12,673 nt of DNA. Origin: Clostridium collagenovorans DSM 3089 (GTDB lineage Bacteria; Bacillota; Clostridia; Clostridiales; Clostridiaceae). Where the stretch lies: contig NZ_FQXP01000021.1 in assembly GCF_900130005.1 (NCBI RefSeq), positions 1-12,673 on the forward strand. Direction: 5' to 3'. Positions 1-7,017 of this stretch are shown here, one piece after another (position 1 is the stretch's first letter; each line of letters starts with the position of its first letter). A program made the position numbers and the translations under genes. The notes below the pieces were generated by a model. It saw nothing but the letters and a program-made list of their open reading frames with translations. It was not told the DNA's origin and ran no database searches.

Positions 1-86
1 TTCCCGAAGGAACTTCATCGCTCGACTTGCATGTGTTAAGCACGCCGCCAGCGTTCGTCCTGAGCCAGGATCAAACTCTCAATTTA
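1..86 (-). rRNA. rrs: 16S ribosomal RNA, 5' end (partial)
   Basis: The reverse complement carries the universal 16S start, including the 27F primer site (AGAGTTTGATC at 79-69), followed by CTGGCTCAG and the GACGAACGCTGGCGGCGTGC region. If the 27F site begins at E. coli position 8, the mature 5' end falls near 86. Only the first ~86 nt are inside the window; the gene continues to the left. The variable stretch with GATGAAGTTCCTTCGGGAA fits Clostridium sensu stricto. This is the first gene of an rRNA operon transcribed leftwards. Confidence 0.97.
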
Positions 87-116
87 AAAGTTTGATTACT
101 CAGTATTCACTGACTA

Positions 117-132
117 CTTATCTTTCGATAAG
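117..132 (-). other. GAAA-capped hairpin in the 16S leader
   Basis: Read on the minus strand, CTTATC-GAAA-GATAAG forms a 6-bp stem closed by a GNRA tetraloop, about 30 nt upstream of mature 16S. It is transcribed as part of the pre-rRNA leader. A role in folding or processing of the 16S precursor is inferred from position only. Confidence 0.6.
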
Positions 133-179
133 ATTTTATTTATTACTCAAAGCATTTTACGAGTTGTTTCTTTATTACT

Positions 180-200
180 CTGTTTAATTTTCAAAGACCA
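180..200 (-). promoter_or_regulatory. boxA-like antitermination element in the rRNA leader
   Basis: The minus strand reads TGGTCTTTGAAAATTAAACAG, matching the (T)CTTTGAAAA-TAAACA block that Firmicutes rRNA leaders carry just before 16S. In other bacteria this block overlaps the boxA (TGCTCTTTA-like) where NusB/NusE assemble. It sits ~35 nt downstream of the promoter -10. A small hairpin with CGTCA/TGACG arms lies between it and the promoter (about 210-224). Confidence 0.65.
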
Positions 201-234
201 TGTCATTCGCCGTCATCACCTGACGACTCTTAAT

Positions 235-263
235 ATTTTAACAAACATTTAATCGTTTGTCAA
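235..263 (-). promoter_or_regulatory. rRNA operon sigma-A promoter (proximal)
   Basis: On the minus strand a perfect -35 TTGACA (263-258) and a -10 TAAAAT (240-235) are separated by exactly 17 bp. An A/T-rich tract upstream (264-286, A-runs on the minus strand) could serve as an UP element. Transcription would start near 228, giving a leader of ~140 nt before mature 16S. This is the strongest promoter match in the window. Confidence 0.85.
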
Positions 264-286
264 TATATTTTTTAAAAGTTTTTTTC

Positions 287-350
287 ACAACTACTTGTTA
301 ATTTCTTTCGTAGTTGTCATCGCCTCTCAGCGACAAGTAATATAATATCA
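287..350 (-). promoter_or_regulatory. possible distal rRNA promoter (P1) with structured start region
   Basis: On the minus strand an extended -10, TGA-TATTAT (350-342), lies ~100 bp upstream of the main rRNA promoter; I see no good -35. A transcript from it would begin near ACTTGTCGC in the only G/C-richer patch of this spacer. The patch can form competing stems: ACAACTAC/GTAGTTGT (287-294 with 310-317), TCGC/GCGA (320-323 with 330-333) and ACTTGT/ACAAGT (293-298 with 333-338). Tandem promoters are common for Firmicutes rRNA operons, but this one rests on the -10 and position alone. Confidence 0.35.
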
Positions 351-801
351 TTAATTTCTAATCATATTATGCTTTTAAACCTTATTTAGAGAAATTATAA
401 GCTTTTTCCTCTTTTTTTCTTTTATTTTCTATAAATATGATTTATTGATACACTAGGATATGTTTTCTTAATTATTTACACTTTTATACGCCCATTTACG
501 TAAATACTCTCTGTTTTATATATATAATTTCCCTATATACTCTATCTTTTATCTTAATTTATATAACTTAAAACTTAAAATCTTATTTATTAATTAAACT
601 TCTTTATCTTATATTCCTTATAAACTTTAACTTTCTACATTATATTTTTTATTTATTACCTAATACTTATTAAATAATAATACTCACGTGGGAAATATGA
701 TATAGCTATCTTAATTTTTTTAATATATATCTTCCATGAAATCAACTTCATTCATATTTCTTATCATAAAAAAATTTAATATGTAATAACTTACGATGAT
801 G
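351..801. other. Spacer without recognised gene
   Basis: About 450 bp of very AT-rich DNA, pyrimidine-rich on the plus strand, between the rRNA promoter region and the 3' end of the MFS-GNAT operon. I find no open frame with a Shine-Dalgarno site, no RNA gene and no strong repeat. The strand bias (T/C on plus) matches the minus-strand orientation of the neighbouring genes. Confidence 0.6.
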
Positions 802-826
802 TAGATTTAATATTTAACTAAATCTA
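802..826 (+). terminator. Terminator-like hairpin, plus orientation
   Basis: TAGATTTA (802-809) and TAAATCTA (819-826) form a perfect 8-bp stem with a 9-nt loop, followed on the plus strand by TATTTTTTTC. The stem is nearly all A/T, so it would be weak. No plus-strand gene lies upstream; it may stop stray transcription towards the rRNA promoter or be chance. Confidence 0.3.
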
Positions 827-868
827 TATTTTTTTCTTCAATATCCTTATTCTTAATACACATAAAAG

Positions 869-975
869 AAAAAAGGCTATTGCATTAAAGAAGTTTCCTA
901 CTTTATACCCTGTTAATTTAAAATTCTTAACTCAGTATAATATGCGTTACCTCTTTACTACCCAGCCTCTTTTTT
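869..975 (-). terminator. Long rod-shaped terminator of the MFS-GNAT operon
   Basis: A 107-nt imperfect palindrome begins 23 nt past the GNAT stop codon. The end helix pairs GGCT (875-878) with AGCC (964-967), extended by A6/T6 (869-874 with 970-975) across a two-base bulge. Inner helices pair TAAAG/CTTTA (886-890 with 953-957), TATAC/GTATA (904-908 with 935-939) and GTTAA/TTAAC (912-916 with 927-931). On the minus-strand RNA the structure ends in AGCC followed by UUUUUUCUUUU, the layout of an intrinsic terminator but with a far longer hairpin than usual. The plus strand also ends in T6, so it could act both ways. Confidence 0.6.
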
Positions 976-998
976 AATAACTAATTTATTTGTTTCAT

Positions 999-1940
999 TT
1001 ATTCTTCTCTTATTTTATAAAAAGTAATGTGATCTCTCCATTCACCATTTATATATAGATATTTCTCATTTAAACCTAACTTCTTAAATCCGCATGCAAT
1101 TAATACAGATTGAGATTTTAAATTATCAACTAAAGTAGAGCCTTCTATTCTATGTATACCTACATCATAAAAAGCATATTCCATGGCCATATTAACAGCT
1201 TCCTTCATGTACCCTTTACCTTGTTTAAGCTCATCTATGGAGTAACCTATAGTTGCACTTTTACATACACCCATTACTATATTAGATATTCTAACTTTAC
1301 CTATGAGTTCTTCCTCTTCGAATATACCAAAATTAATACTCTTACCATTTAGAAAGTCCTTATATGAATCACTTAAACTATTTCTTTGATACTCTAAGGT
1401 ATAATAGCTATCACTTCTTTTAGGCTCAAACTCTTTTAGATGATTCTTATTTCTAATACAGTAATCTAGCATTTCCTCTGAATCACCTGGTGTTAGAACT
1501 CTTAAATCTATTCTTTTTCCCTCTAATGTCACAGGAAGTCTTATATATCCCTCTGTATAATCCTCACTAGTTATTCCAAATAAAAATTCCGATTTAACAT
1601 TCTTAGTAGCATTCTTATTGTTTCTTAATATTCCTTCTAATTCAAAACCAACATCTAAAAAAGCATCTATAATCATTTCTTCATCTACAATTACGCTTGC
1701 TTTCTTAAGTAACATGTTATGGAATAATATTGACAACATAAGTTCTAAGGTATCAACTAGATACTCATAACTCTCATTTCCAATCTTATAAAAATTCAAT
1801 CTAAATATACAATTCTTATTTTCCTTATCTAATTCAACAATAAAAATTCTACCTAATGTTATATTATTTTTATCCTTAACTATATACTCCCTATCGTTTC
1901 CCTTTACCAAACCTAAACTTACACACTTACTTTTTGACAT
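999..1940 (-). CDS. Double-domain GNAT N-acetyltransferase (RimJ/RimL-like)
   Basis: A 313-aa protein with two GNAT-type halves. The C-terminal half (about 143-313) looks complete and RimJ/RimL-like: the acetyl-CoA loop QGKGYMKEA at 240-248, the IGYSIDE strand before it, and the ending ACGFKKLGLNEKYLYINGEWRD. The N-terminal half (about 8-125) has the same order, including a GFELEGILRNN ending, but no visible acetyl-CoA loop, so it is probably a degenerate copy. The family transfers acetyl from acetyl-CoA to amines such as ribosomal-protein N-termini or small molecules; the substrate here is unknown. The ATG is preceded by GGAGAGAG that begins right after the MFS stop codon, 14 nt upstream, so the two genes form an operon and are probably translationally linked. 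It is cytoplasmic and is followed by the rod-shaped terminator. Confidence 0.85.
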   Translation of the reverse strand: MSKSKCVSLGLVKGNDREYIVKDKNNITLGRIFIVELDKENKNCIFRLNFYKIGNESYEYLVDTLELMLSILFHNMLLKKASVIVDEEMIIDAFLDVGFELEGILRNNKNATKNVKSEFLFGITSEDYTEGYIRLPVTLEGKRIDLRVLTPGDSEEMLDYCIRNKNHLKEFEPKRSDSYYTLEYQRNSLSDSYKDFLNGKSINFGIFEEEELIGKVRISNIVMGVCKSATIGYSIDELKQGKGYMKEAVNMAMEYAFYDVGIHRIEGSTLVDNLKSQSVLIACGFKKLGLNEKYLYINGEWRDHITFYKIREE

Positions 1941-1954
1941 TTACTACTCTCTCC

Positions 1955-3124
1955 CTAATCATCAACGCTACATACCTTTGACTGTCTTTGTATTAACGTT
2001 AAAAATGTTATAGATATGATTAAACTTAAAGGTATTACAAATAAAGCATGGTACGTACCTACTGTATCACTCAATCTACCTATAAGCATTTGGCCTAACA
2101 TATTTATAGTGGTTGCACAGGTAACTATAGTTCCTGTTATAGAAGTTGCATTCTGCTTAAAAACACCACTCATACTTACAAGTACAACAGGGAAGGTTAT
2201 AGCTAAGAAGAAACCTGATAATGCAACAAGCATAAGTCCATTAGCACCTAATAATAAACCTACTGCATATAATACTACCCCTATAGCTAAAGATCCTATA
2301 ACAGTATTTAGGTACCCTAACTTTTCAACTATAAATCCACCTAAAAGTCTTCCTATGGAAAATACAATGGTGAATAAAGTTACATACATACCACTTTTAC
2401 TCTGTGAGTAGCCATAAGTATCTATTATATAATTAGTAAGCCATCTAAAGGTACCAGATTCCGCTATAATATAAAACCCTAATCCACAAATATAAAAATA
2501 TACTAATTTATTTTTGAACATATCCTTGAAGCTTACCTTCTTTTCCTCTTCTAAGGTTTCAATCCTAGGTACCTTAACAAAAAGAAACGCTATTAATATA
2601 ACTAACATTACCCCTGCAAATATAGTATATATATTTTGCCAAGGCATGCCATTACTATACAATGTATTTCCTATGGCTTGACCAGCTGCTGAGCCTGCAC
2701 CATAAAAAAAGTGAGTTAAACTCATTATAATTGCTTGAAAACTTAAAACAACAACAGGTATAACAGTGTTTATGGCTATAGCTGTTAATGATAATCCAAC
2801 ATTAAGTAGTCCTACATTAAGTAATAAAGATTTATAACCACCTACAAATCTATAAAAAACTAAGGACATAAATATGGCACTAAGTCCTAAAATGAATACT
2901 TTCTTTTGTCCAAACTTTTCAGAAAGCAATCCTCCAATAAACGTAAACATTAAGTACGCAAAGGATCCCATAGATACTATGGTTCCAATCATAGAGTTAT
3001 CCAGAGCAAACTCAGTTTTAAATATAGGTATAAATATATTTATTAAATTTTCTGCTCCAGCCATTACCCCCATTATAATAAACATAAACACTATCAATAT
3101 TAAATTGTTTTTTTTCTTATTCAT
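1955..3124 (-). CDS. Major facilitator superfamily transporter
   Basis: A 389-aa polytopic membrane protein, normal length for a 12-helix MFS carrier. MFS motif A appears as GGLLSEKFGQKK (64-75) between helices 2 and 3, and its counterpart in the second half as GRLLGGFIVEKLG (258-270). A charged central loop (about 184-205, PRIETLEEEKK) separates the halves. The stretch AESGTFRWLTNYI (221-233) resembles the E...W..NY pattern of sugar-symporter-like (FucP/FHS) members, which hints at a small polar substrate; efflux is equally possible. The ATG follows GGTGAG with 6-nt spacing. It is first in an operon with the GNAT gene, so transport and acetylation of a shared compound is an attractive but unproven idea. 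An extended -10 promoter with an inverted repeat lies upstream. Confidence 0.85.
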   Translation of the reverse strand: MNKKKNNLILIVFMFIIMGVMAGAENLINIFIPIFKTEFALDNSMIGTIVSMGSFAYLMFTFIGGLLSEKFGQKKVFILGLSAIFMSLVFYRFVGGYKSLLLNVGLLNVGLSLTAIAINTVIPVVVLSFQAIIMSLTHFFYGAGSAAGQAIGNTLYSNGMPWQNIYTIFAGVMLVILIAFLFVKVPRIETLEEEKKVSFKDMFKNKLVYFYICGLGFYIIAESGTFRWLTNYIIDTYGYSQSKSGMYVTLFTIVFSIGRLLGGFIVEKLGYLNTVIGSLAIGVVLYAVGLLLGANGLMLVALSGFFLAITFPVVLVSMSGVFKQNATSITGTIVTCATTINMLGQMLIGRLSDTVGTYHALFVIPLSLIISITFLTLIQRQSKVCSVDD

Positions 3125-3197
3125 TTTTTCTCACCAGATGCATTTCTACACTTCCCTCTAATTTATTATGACTTTAAACTCCTCATTCTAGTAATTA

Positions 3198-3245
3198 ATT
3201 ATAACACCTCAATAAGTATAAAATAAATATTTAAAAATACTTATA
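3198..3245 (-). promoter_or_regulatory. Extended -10 promoter and operator-like inverted repeat of the MFS operon
   Basis: The minus strand carries TGT-TATAAT (3206-3198), a perfect extended -10 ~75 bp before the MFS start codon; no clear -35 is seen. Just upstream an 8-bp perfect inverted repeat, ATAAGTAT (3212-3219) and ATACTTAT (3238-3245) with an 18-nt spacer, covers the region a -35 would occupy. That placement suits a repressor or activator site. The regulator is not encoded in this window. Confidence 0.5.
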
Positions 3246-3504
3246 ATTGCATATATTAAATTTACTTACATAAAATTTTCAAAATAAAACTTTACTTTTA
3301 AACTATAAAAACCTTTCTTTTATACATATTTTAATACCTCTGACTACATACTAACTTTAAATAAGTTGAATTCTAAACTTTAGGTTAGGTTTTAATCTGA
3401 TACTTAGAGTTCCTTATGTAAAATATTAGATGCTTTATTCTATACTAGAAAAAATCTAGAAATTCTATAGAGCCTAAAATCATATAAACTTAGGAGGAGT
3501 TGCT
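3246..3504. other. Divergent spacer with leader hairpin of the 73-aa gene
   Basis: An AT-rich spacer between the MFS promoter and the plus-strand small gene. A TATACT hexamer at 3441-3446 could be a -10 for the small gene, but no matching -35 is visible. It overlaps a short hairpin, CTAGA/TCTAG around an A5 loop (about 3445-3459), flanked by CTATA (3440-3444) and TATAG (3466-3470). Nothing else is recognisable. Confidence 0.35.
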
Positions 3505-3726
3505 ATGAAAAAGAATAAACACTCACTTGATAATTCTACTAATGTTCAATTTAACGATAATGCTTCACAAGAGTTAAATGATGTTGATACTTCTTATGGT
3601 TCTAAGCCAACTGAAAATGTAGCTTCTATGAATAATAATGGTATTCCAACCCCTATGCAAATAGAGAATTTGACTCTACCTATTCAAAGATTTATTGAGC
3701 GTTATAACTATAACAGTAAAAAATAA
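3505..3726 (+). CDS. Small Asn-rich protein of unknown function
   Basis: A 73-aa protein starting at an ATG 7 nt after a near-perfect AGGAGG (3492-3497), which is the main reason to call it real. Residues 1-45 are low in complexity and rich in Asn, Ser and Asp, with no Cys or Trp. The C-terminal end, IPTPMQIENLTLPIQRFIERYNYN, looks more structured and could form an amphipathic helix. There is no signal peptide or membrane segment. I do not recognise the family. A small, disordered, polar protein expressed as a single gene could be a spore or stress protein, but nothing in the sequence shows this. It lies alone between two minus-strand operons and converges on the lipoprotein-ABC operon. Confidence 0.6.
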   Translation: MKKNKHSLDNSTNVQFNDNASQELNDVDTSYGSKPTENVASMNNNGIPTPMQIENLTLPIQRFIERYNYNSKK

Positions 3727-3744
3727 TATGAGCTTTAAACAAAA

Positions 3745-3841
3745 AAGGTAGCCATTATAATATAAAGTACTCTCTAATAAATCCTGACAATATTTTGGAT
3801 TTATTTCCCAAGTAATACTTTTATATTTTAGTGACTACCTT
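3745..3841 (-). terminator. Long rod-shaped terminator, converging genes
   Basis: A 97-nt imperfect palindrome. The outer arm AAGGTAG (3745-3751) pairs with CTACCTT (3835-3841), and pairing continues inward for 22 positions with three mismatches. A perfect inner stem pairs AATAAATCC (3775-3783) with GGATTTATT (3796-3804) around a 12-nt loop. Read on the minus strand the structure ends in GGCTACC followed by TTTTTTG, so it should terminate the lipoprotein-ABC operon, whose last stop codon is ~150 nt upstream. On the plus strand it starts 18 nt after the 73-aa gene but lacks a clear T-run. It could equally be a small palindromic repeat element reused as a terminator. Confidence 0.55.
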
Positions 3842-3991
3842 AAAATATTTTAATTGCTCAATATTATTGTATAAGTTTCAATTAAAAATCTACACTTTGA
3901 ATTTGAACTAGGTTTATTTAATTACAGTTAATTCTAAATATGATAAAGAGTTGTTATTGAAAGGTATATATTTAAAAGTCCCTTGTGTAGA

Positions 3992-4726
3992 TTACTTTAT
4001 TTGTGCAAAAATTCCCCCATCCATTTCATATACATGTTCACATAATATATCTATATCCTCTGAATTATGACTAGCTAAGATTATGGTCTTATTCTCCTTA
4101 GATATACTTAATAATATATCTCTCATTTCACTTACTCCATGCTTATCCAATCCATTCATAGGCTCATCTAATATTAATATATCTGGATCCTCCATTAGAG
4201 CTTGAGCTAATCCCAGTCTTTGCTTCATCCCTAAAGAAAACTTTCCAACATGCTTTTTACTTTTTGGATCAAGTCCAACCTTCTCTAATATTTTATATAT
4301 TTCTTCCTTAGTAACCTTACTATTTATCATAGATAAAAATTTCAAATTCATATAGGCATTATAATTAGGTAAAAAACCTGGTGACTCTATAATAGCACCT
4401 AAGTTATCTGGTATATCTATATCCTTTCCAATCCTCTTATTATCTACTATTATCTCTCCACTTGTAGGTATGACTAAACCACAAATACATTTTAATAGCA
4501 TAGTCTTTCCCGATCCATTCCTTCCAACTAATCCATGAATCTTACCTCTTTCAAAGCTCATATTTATATCTCTTAACACCGTTACTTCTGTTAATAAATA
4601 GCTAAGTATAATTGGTGAGCTAAGTGCTACAAACTTATTAGGTATGTATACTGATACTACCATTCCTAAGACACACCAAACAGACATACCTAAAGAAAAA
4701 ATAGTTATATATGTATATGCGTACAT
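3992..4726 (-). CDS. ABC transporter ATP-binding protein, N-terminus replaced by permease remnant
   Basis: The 244-residue reading frame has two parts. Residues about 48-244 are an ABC ATPase of the BcrA/antibiotic-export type: Walker A GRNGSGKT (68-75), IIESPGF at the Q-loop with Glu in place of Gln, signature FSLGMKQR (163-170), Walker B ILILDEP (183-189), D-loop NGLD and switch His220. The usual first ~15-20 residues before the TVLRDINMSF strand are absent. Instead residues 1-46 are hydrophobic and read as membrane helices (SVYIPNKFVALSSPIILSYLL), and the same frame stays open upstream to 4810 with more permease-like sequence. So the C-terminal part of the preceding permease appears joined to the ATPase by a deletion. 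No Shine-Dalgarno site fits the ATG at 4726. An internal ATG at residue 56 would omit the first core strand. It may be a decaying gene rather than a working one. Confidence 0.6.
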   Translation of the reverse strand: MYAYTYITIFSLGMSVWCVLGMVVSVYIPNKFVALSSPIILSYLLTEVTVLRDINMSFERGKIHGLVGRNGSGKTMLLKCICGLVIPTSGEIIVDNKRIGKDIDIPDNLGAIIESPGFLPNYNAYMNLKFLSMINSKVTKEEIYKILEKVGLDPKSKKHVGKFSLGMKQRLGLAQALMEDPDILILDEPMNGLDKHGVSEMRDILLSISKENKTIILASHNSEDIDILCEHVYEMDGGIFAQIK

Positions 4727-5171
4727 TAAGGGAGAAATATTTATTAAGTCTGCATATACATCGCTCTTATAATTTATATAATTAAATAATTTGTAATTAA
4801 ATAGATAGTACTAATATATATAGTGTTATTCCTAAAAATATTGTTAAAAATGATGACAAAGCACATGACCATATCTTTGCTCCTGCATACTTTTTAACTC
4901 CACATATCAATACAACATTTCCTATATACCCATCATTCCACTCATCACAAAAACTTCCCACAAATGGTATAGCGGCTAATACTAATAAAAGCTTTTGAAA
5001 CATACTTAGTCCTATTAATAACTCTACAATAGATATAATATCTGTAAAACCAGGTCTAATATATTGCCTAGTAGCAATATAACATACTGCTGCTACTAAA
5101 ATTATAGAAAGATAAAATATATAACTGCTAAATATTTGAGCTAAGTTCATTTTAAAAACTTTTTTATTCAT
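4727..5171 (-). pseudogene. ABC permease, frameshifted (N-terminal part and middle)
   Basis: The frame starting at ATG 5171 gives 124 residues with three likely membrane helices (about 15-34, 56-75, 103-123) and the cytoplasmic FCDEWNDGYIGNVVLICG stretch typical of ABC-2-like export permeases. It stops at TAA 4799-4797. A second frame, open from 4810, continues with YYLFNYKLFNY...YADLINISPL and runs without a stop into the membrane segment fused to the ATPase. Dropping one base (or adding two) between about 4800 and 4810 would join them into one ~392-residue permease-ATPase chain. Permeases of these systems are usually ~230 aa and separate. The start follows the lipoprotein stop codon by one base, and the G6 run at the end of that gene (5187-5182) supplies a weak Shine-Dalgarno. 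The inferred original was a lipoprotein-permease-ATPase operon. Confidence 0.65.
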
Positions 5172-5172
5172 C

Positions 5173-6282
5173 TTATATCATCCCCCCTATAGAAAATTCA
5201 TTTCCGGAGATAGCATCAATAAAAATTTTAAAATTCGAAATAACCTTATCAGTTTTACCTTCCTTTGTATATTCTTCTGTTTTACTTATATTGCAAACCC
5301 AAAATGGTGACAGTGAGTACGAATTTTCTTTTAGATTGATAGCTTTAGGTAGGTATTCCAATTTAATTTCTGAAACCTCCACAGGGTCAGTTAAAATTAC
5401 ATCCTTATATTTATCCTTTATTACATCTACAACATGATTAGGCGAACAAATTTCTTTACTTAACTCACTCTTTTCTTTAATTTCATAAACATCACTTATA
5501 CTAAGACTAATCAATCCATCTTTACTTACTAGAGACTTTATCCTAGTTCCTGTTGCATAATCAGGATTAGTCATGTAACCTTCACTGGTTACTTTATTTC
5601 CCCCTTGTAACCCATAAAATATTATTGCATATGCTTCATCATCTTTTTCCCATTTATGAAGTTGTTTTTTGCTTTCTGGAATATCCTCATTATAATCTGT
5701 TAATTTAGTTAAATTATCAACATCCATTGCAATAACTAGAGGTTCTTCCTTAACTTCTATTCCTAAATCTTTAATTTTATTACGTACTAGTGTAATAGCC
5801 TCCTCCTTATTTACGTTATCTAAATTTTCCTTAGGAAAATCATTTTCTAAGTCATCAGCTACAAAAGAAGAATATTTACGAATATACTTATCATAGTAAC
5901 GATTACTTAACTCTTGGTTAACAAATCTAATTGATACCTCATCTAAATAAAGACAAAATGAATCATCAAATGTATAGGATTTTAAATTTACATCTTCCAC
6001 TCTTTCTTTAATCACCTTATCTGGTGCTAGTACTTCCTTAACTTCATCTATGTCCCATTTCTTTATGCTTGCTTTATACTCATACCATTTCTGCTCAATA
6101 TCAGCCACTACCTTTGCATCTACAACTAGATTTTCATAACCATCCAATCTTATATATCTTGGAAGTTCCTTTGTACTCAAAGTTTCTAATTGTTCAGATT
6201 TAACATTTTCCCCTGTTGGAAAACAAGCTGTTAATGTCATTAAAGATGCTATTGCTAAGATTATTAATTTTATTTTCTTCAT
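5173..6282 (-). CDS. Predicted lipoprotein associated with an ABC operon
   Basis: A 369-aa exported protein. A short lipoprotein signal (MKKIKL, then LIILAIASLMT) ends in the lipobox LTAC with Cys20 as the lipid attachment site, so it should sit on the outer face of the cell membrane. The mature part is acidic and lysine-rich, with no known catalytic motif. Residues 157-177 (NKEEAITLVRNKIKDLGIEV) resemble the helix of PepSY-like domains, and the end (FWVCNISKTEEY, then FKIFIDAISGNEF, 351-363) resembles the last strands of such folds; this is a weak resemblance. Related lipoproteins beside BcrA-type exporters may sense or bind the exported compound. It overlaps nothing and ends one base before the permease start. 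The Shine-Dalgarno AAAGG lies ~18 nt before the ATG, longer than ideal. Its partner transporter appears broken, so it may be an orphan. Confidence 0.75.
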   Translation of the reverse strand: MKKIKLIILAIASLMTLTACFPTGENVKSEQLETLSTKELPRYIRLDGYENLVVDAKVVADIEQKWYEYKASIKKWDIDEVKEVLAPDKVIKERVEDVNLKSYTFDDSFCLYLDEVSIRFVNQELSNRYYDKYIRKYSSFVADDLENDFPKENLDNVNKEEAITLVRNKIKDLGIEVKEEPLVIAMDVDNLTKLTDYNEDIPESKKQLHKWEKDDEAYAIIFYGLQGGNKVTSEGYMTNPDYATGTRIKSLVSKDGLISLSISDVYEIKEKSELSKEICSPNHVVDVIKDKYKDVILTDPVEVSEIKLEYLPKAINLKENSYSLSPFWVCNISKTEEYTKEGKTDKVISNFKIFIDAISGNEFSIGGMI

Positions 6283-6317
6283 AATATATTCGGCTACAAA
6301 CCTTTCCCCCTTATAAC

Positions 6318-6346
6318 TTATAAAAAATTAATTTTATATACTTCAA
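6318..6346 (-). promoter_or_regulatory. Candidate promoter of the lipoprotein operon
   Basis: On the minus strand TTGAAG (6346-6341) and TTATAA (6323-6318) are 17 bp apart, 35-40 bp before the lipoprotein ATG. The leader would carry the GGGGGAAAGG purine run. In DNA this AT-rich a chance match is quite possible. An imperfect inverted repeat with arms AAGCATTCAA (6394-6403) and TTGATGCTT (6424-6432) lies ~50 bp upstream. Confidence 0.4.
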
Positions 6347-7017
6347 CAACTAAACTTATAAGTAATAAACTTCAATTTACTTATTGAAAAAACAAGCATT
6401 CAACCATATATGTAGGATAGTAATTGATGCTTACATATTACTCAAAATTAAGTAAAGCAAACTTTTTAACATAGTAATTTAGATAATATTTTTATGTTTT
6501 TATTTAAGTTTTTGATAAAAATGAAATCAACAAATTGATAATTTAAGATAACAATATATGTAGTTGTCTTATAATTTACTGTGAGTAAAACTTGGATATA
6601 TTATATTTTTTAGTGGGAATTATTTTGGTCATGACCTTAGATTGTGATATACCATATTAATTTAAATTATTAAGTCCTTATTTTTTCTTAGAAATGAATT
6701 AGTATTAATATGCTAATTGAAAGTTTATTAATTTAAAATATTATTTTAATTAATTTAGTAGATTTTCTCTTTATTATTTGTTAAATTATCTTTATTAATT
6801 TTAATTAGTAAATAATTTATAATTAATGTATTTTTTTAATAATTATACTATATAATGTTGTTTACATAAAATATTTTTATTCTTTGTAACTACTTTGTAA
6901 ATGTTTTATTTTTATAGTTTCTATGTATTTTAAATCTTAAAGCTACGCAGTTATATACTTAATCATATATTCACAGCATAATAGTATTTTATTATCTTAT
7001 ACTAATGTAATAGATTT
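6347..7017. other. Spacer without recognised gene
   Basis: Roughly 670 bp, extremely AT-rich. I see no open frame with a ribosome-binding site and no RNA gene. Single points: the inverted repeat at 6394-6432 and a perfect 10-bp palindrome GGTCATGACC at 6627-6636, which is the only G/C-rich spot. With the repeats to its right this is the longest gene-free stretch in the island and may mark an old deletion. Confidence 0.55.

Noticed and set aside
1152..1352. Plus-strand open frame of 66 aa inside the GNAT gene
   Set aside because: It is opposite the GNAT coding strand, has no Shine-Dalgarno and an aromatic-rich composition typical of antisense AT-rich DNA.
2016..2411. Plus-strand open frame of 131 aa inside the MFS gene
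   Set aside because: Antisense shadow of a clear MFS gene, no ribosome-binding site.
2874..3161. Plus-strand open frame of 95 aa over the MFS start
   Set aside because: Antisense to the MFS N-terminus, composition mirrors its hydrophobic codons.
5182..5187. Phase-variable G6 tract at the lipoprotein end
   Set aside because: Six bases are short for slippage, and the run sits three codons before the stop, so a shift would change little; it more likely serves as the permease Shine-Dalgarno.
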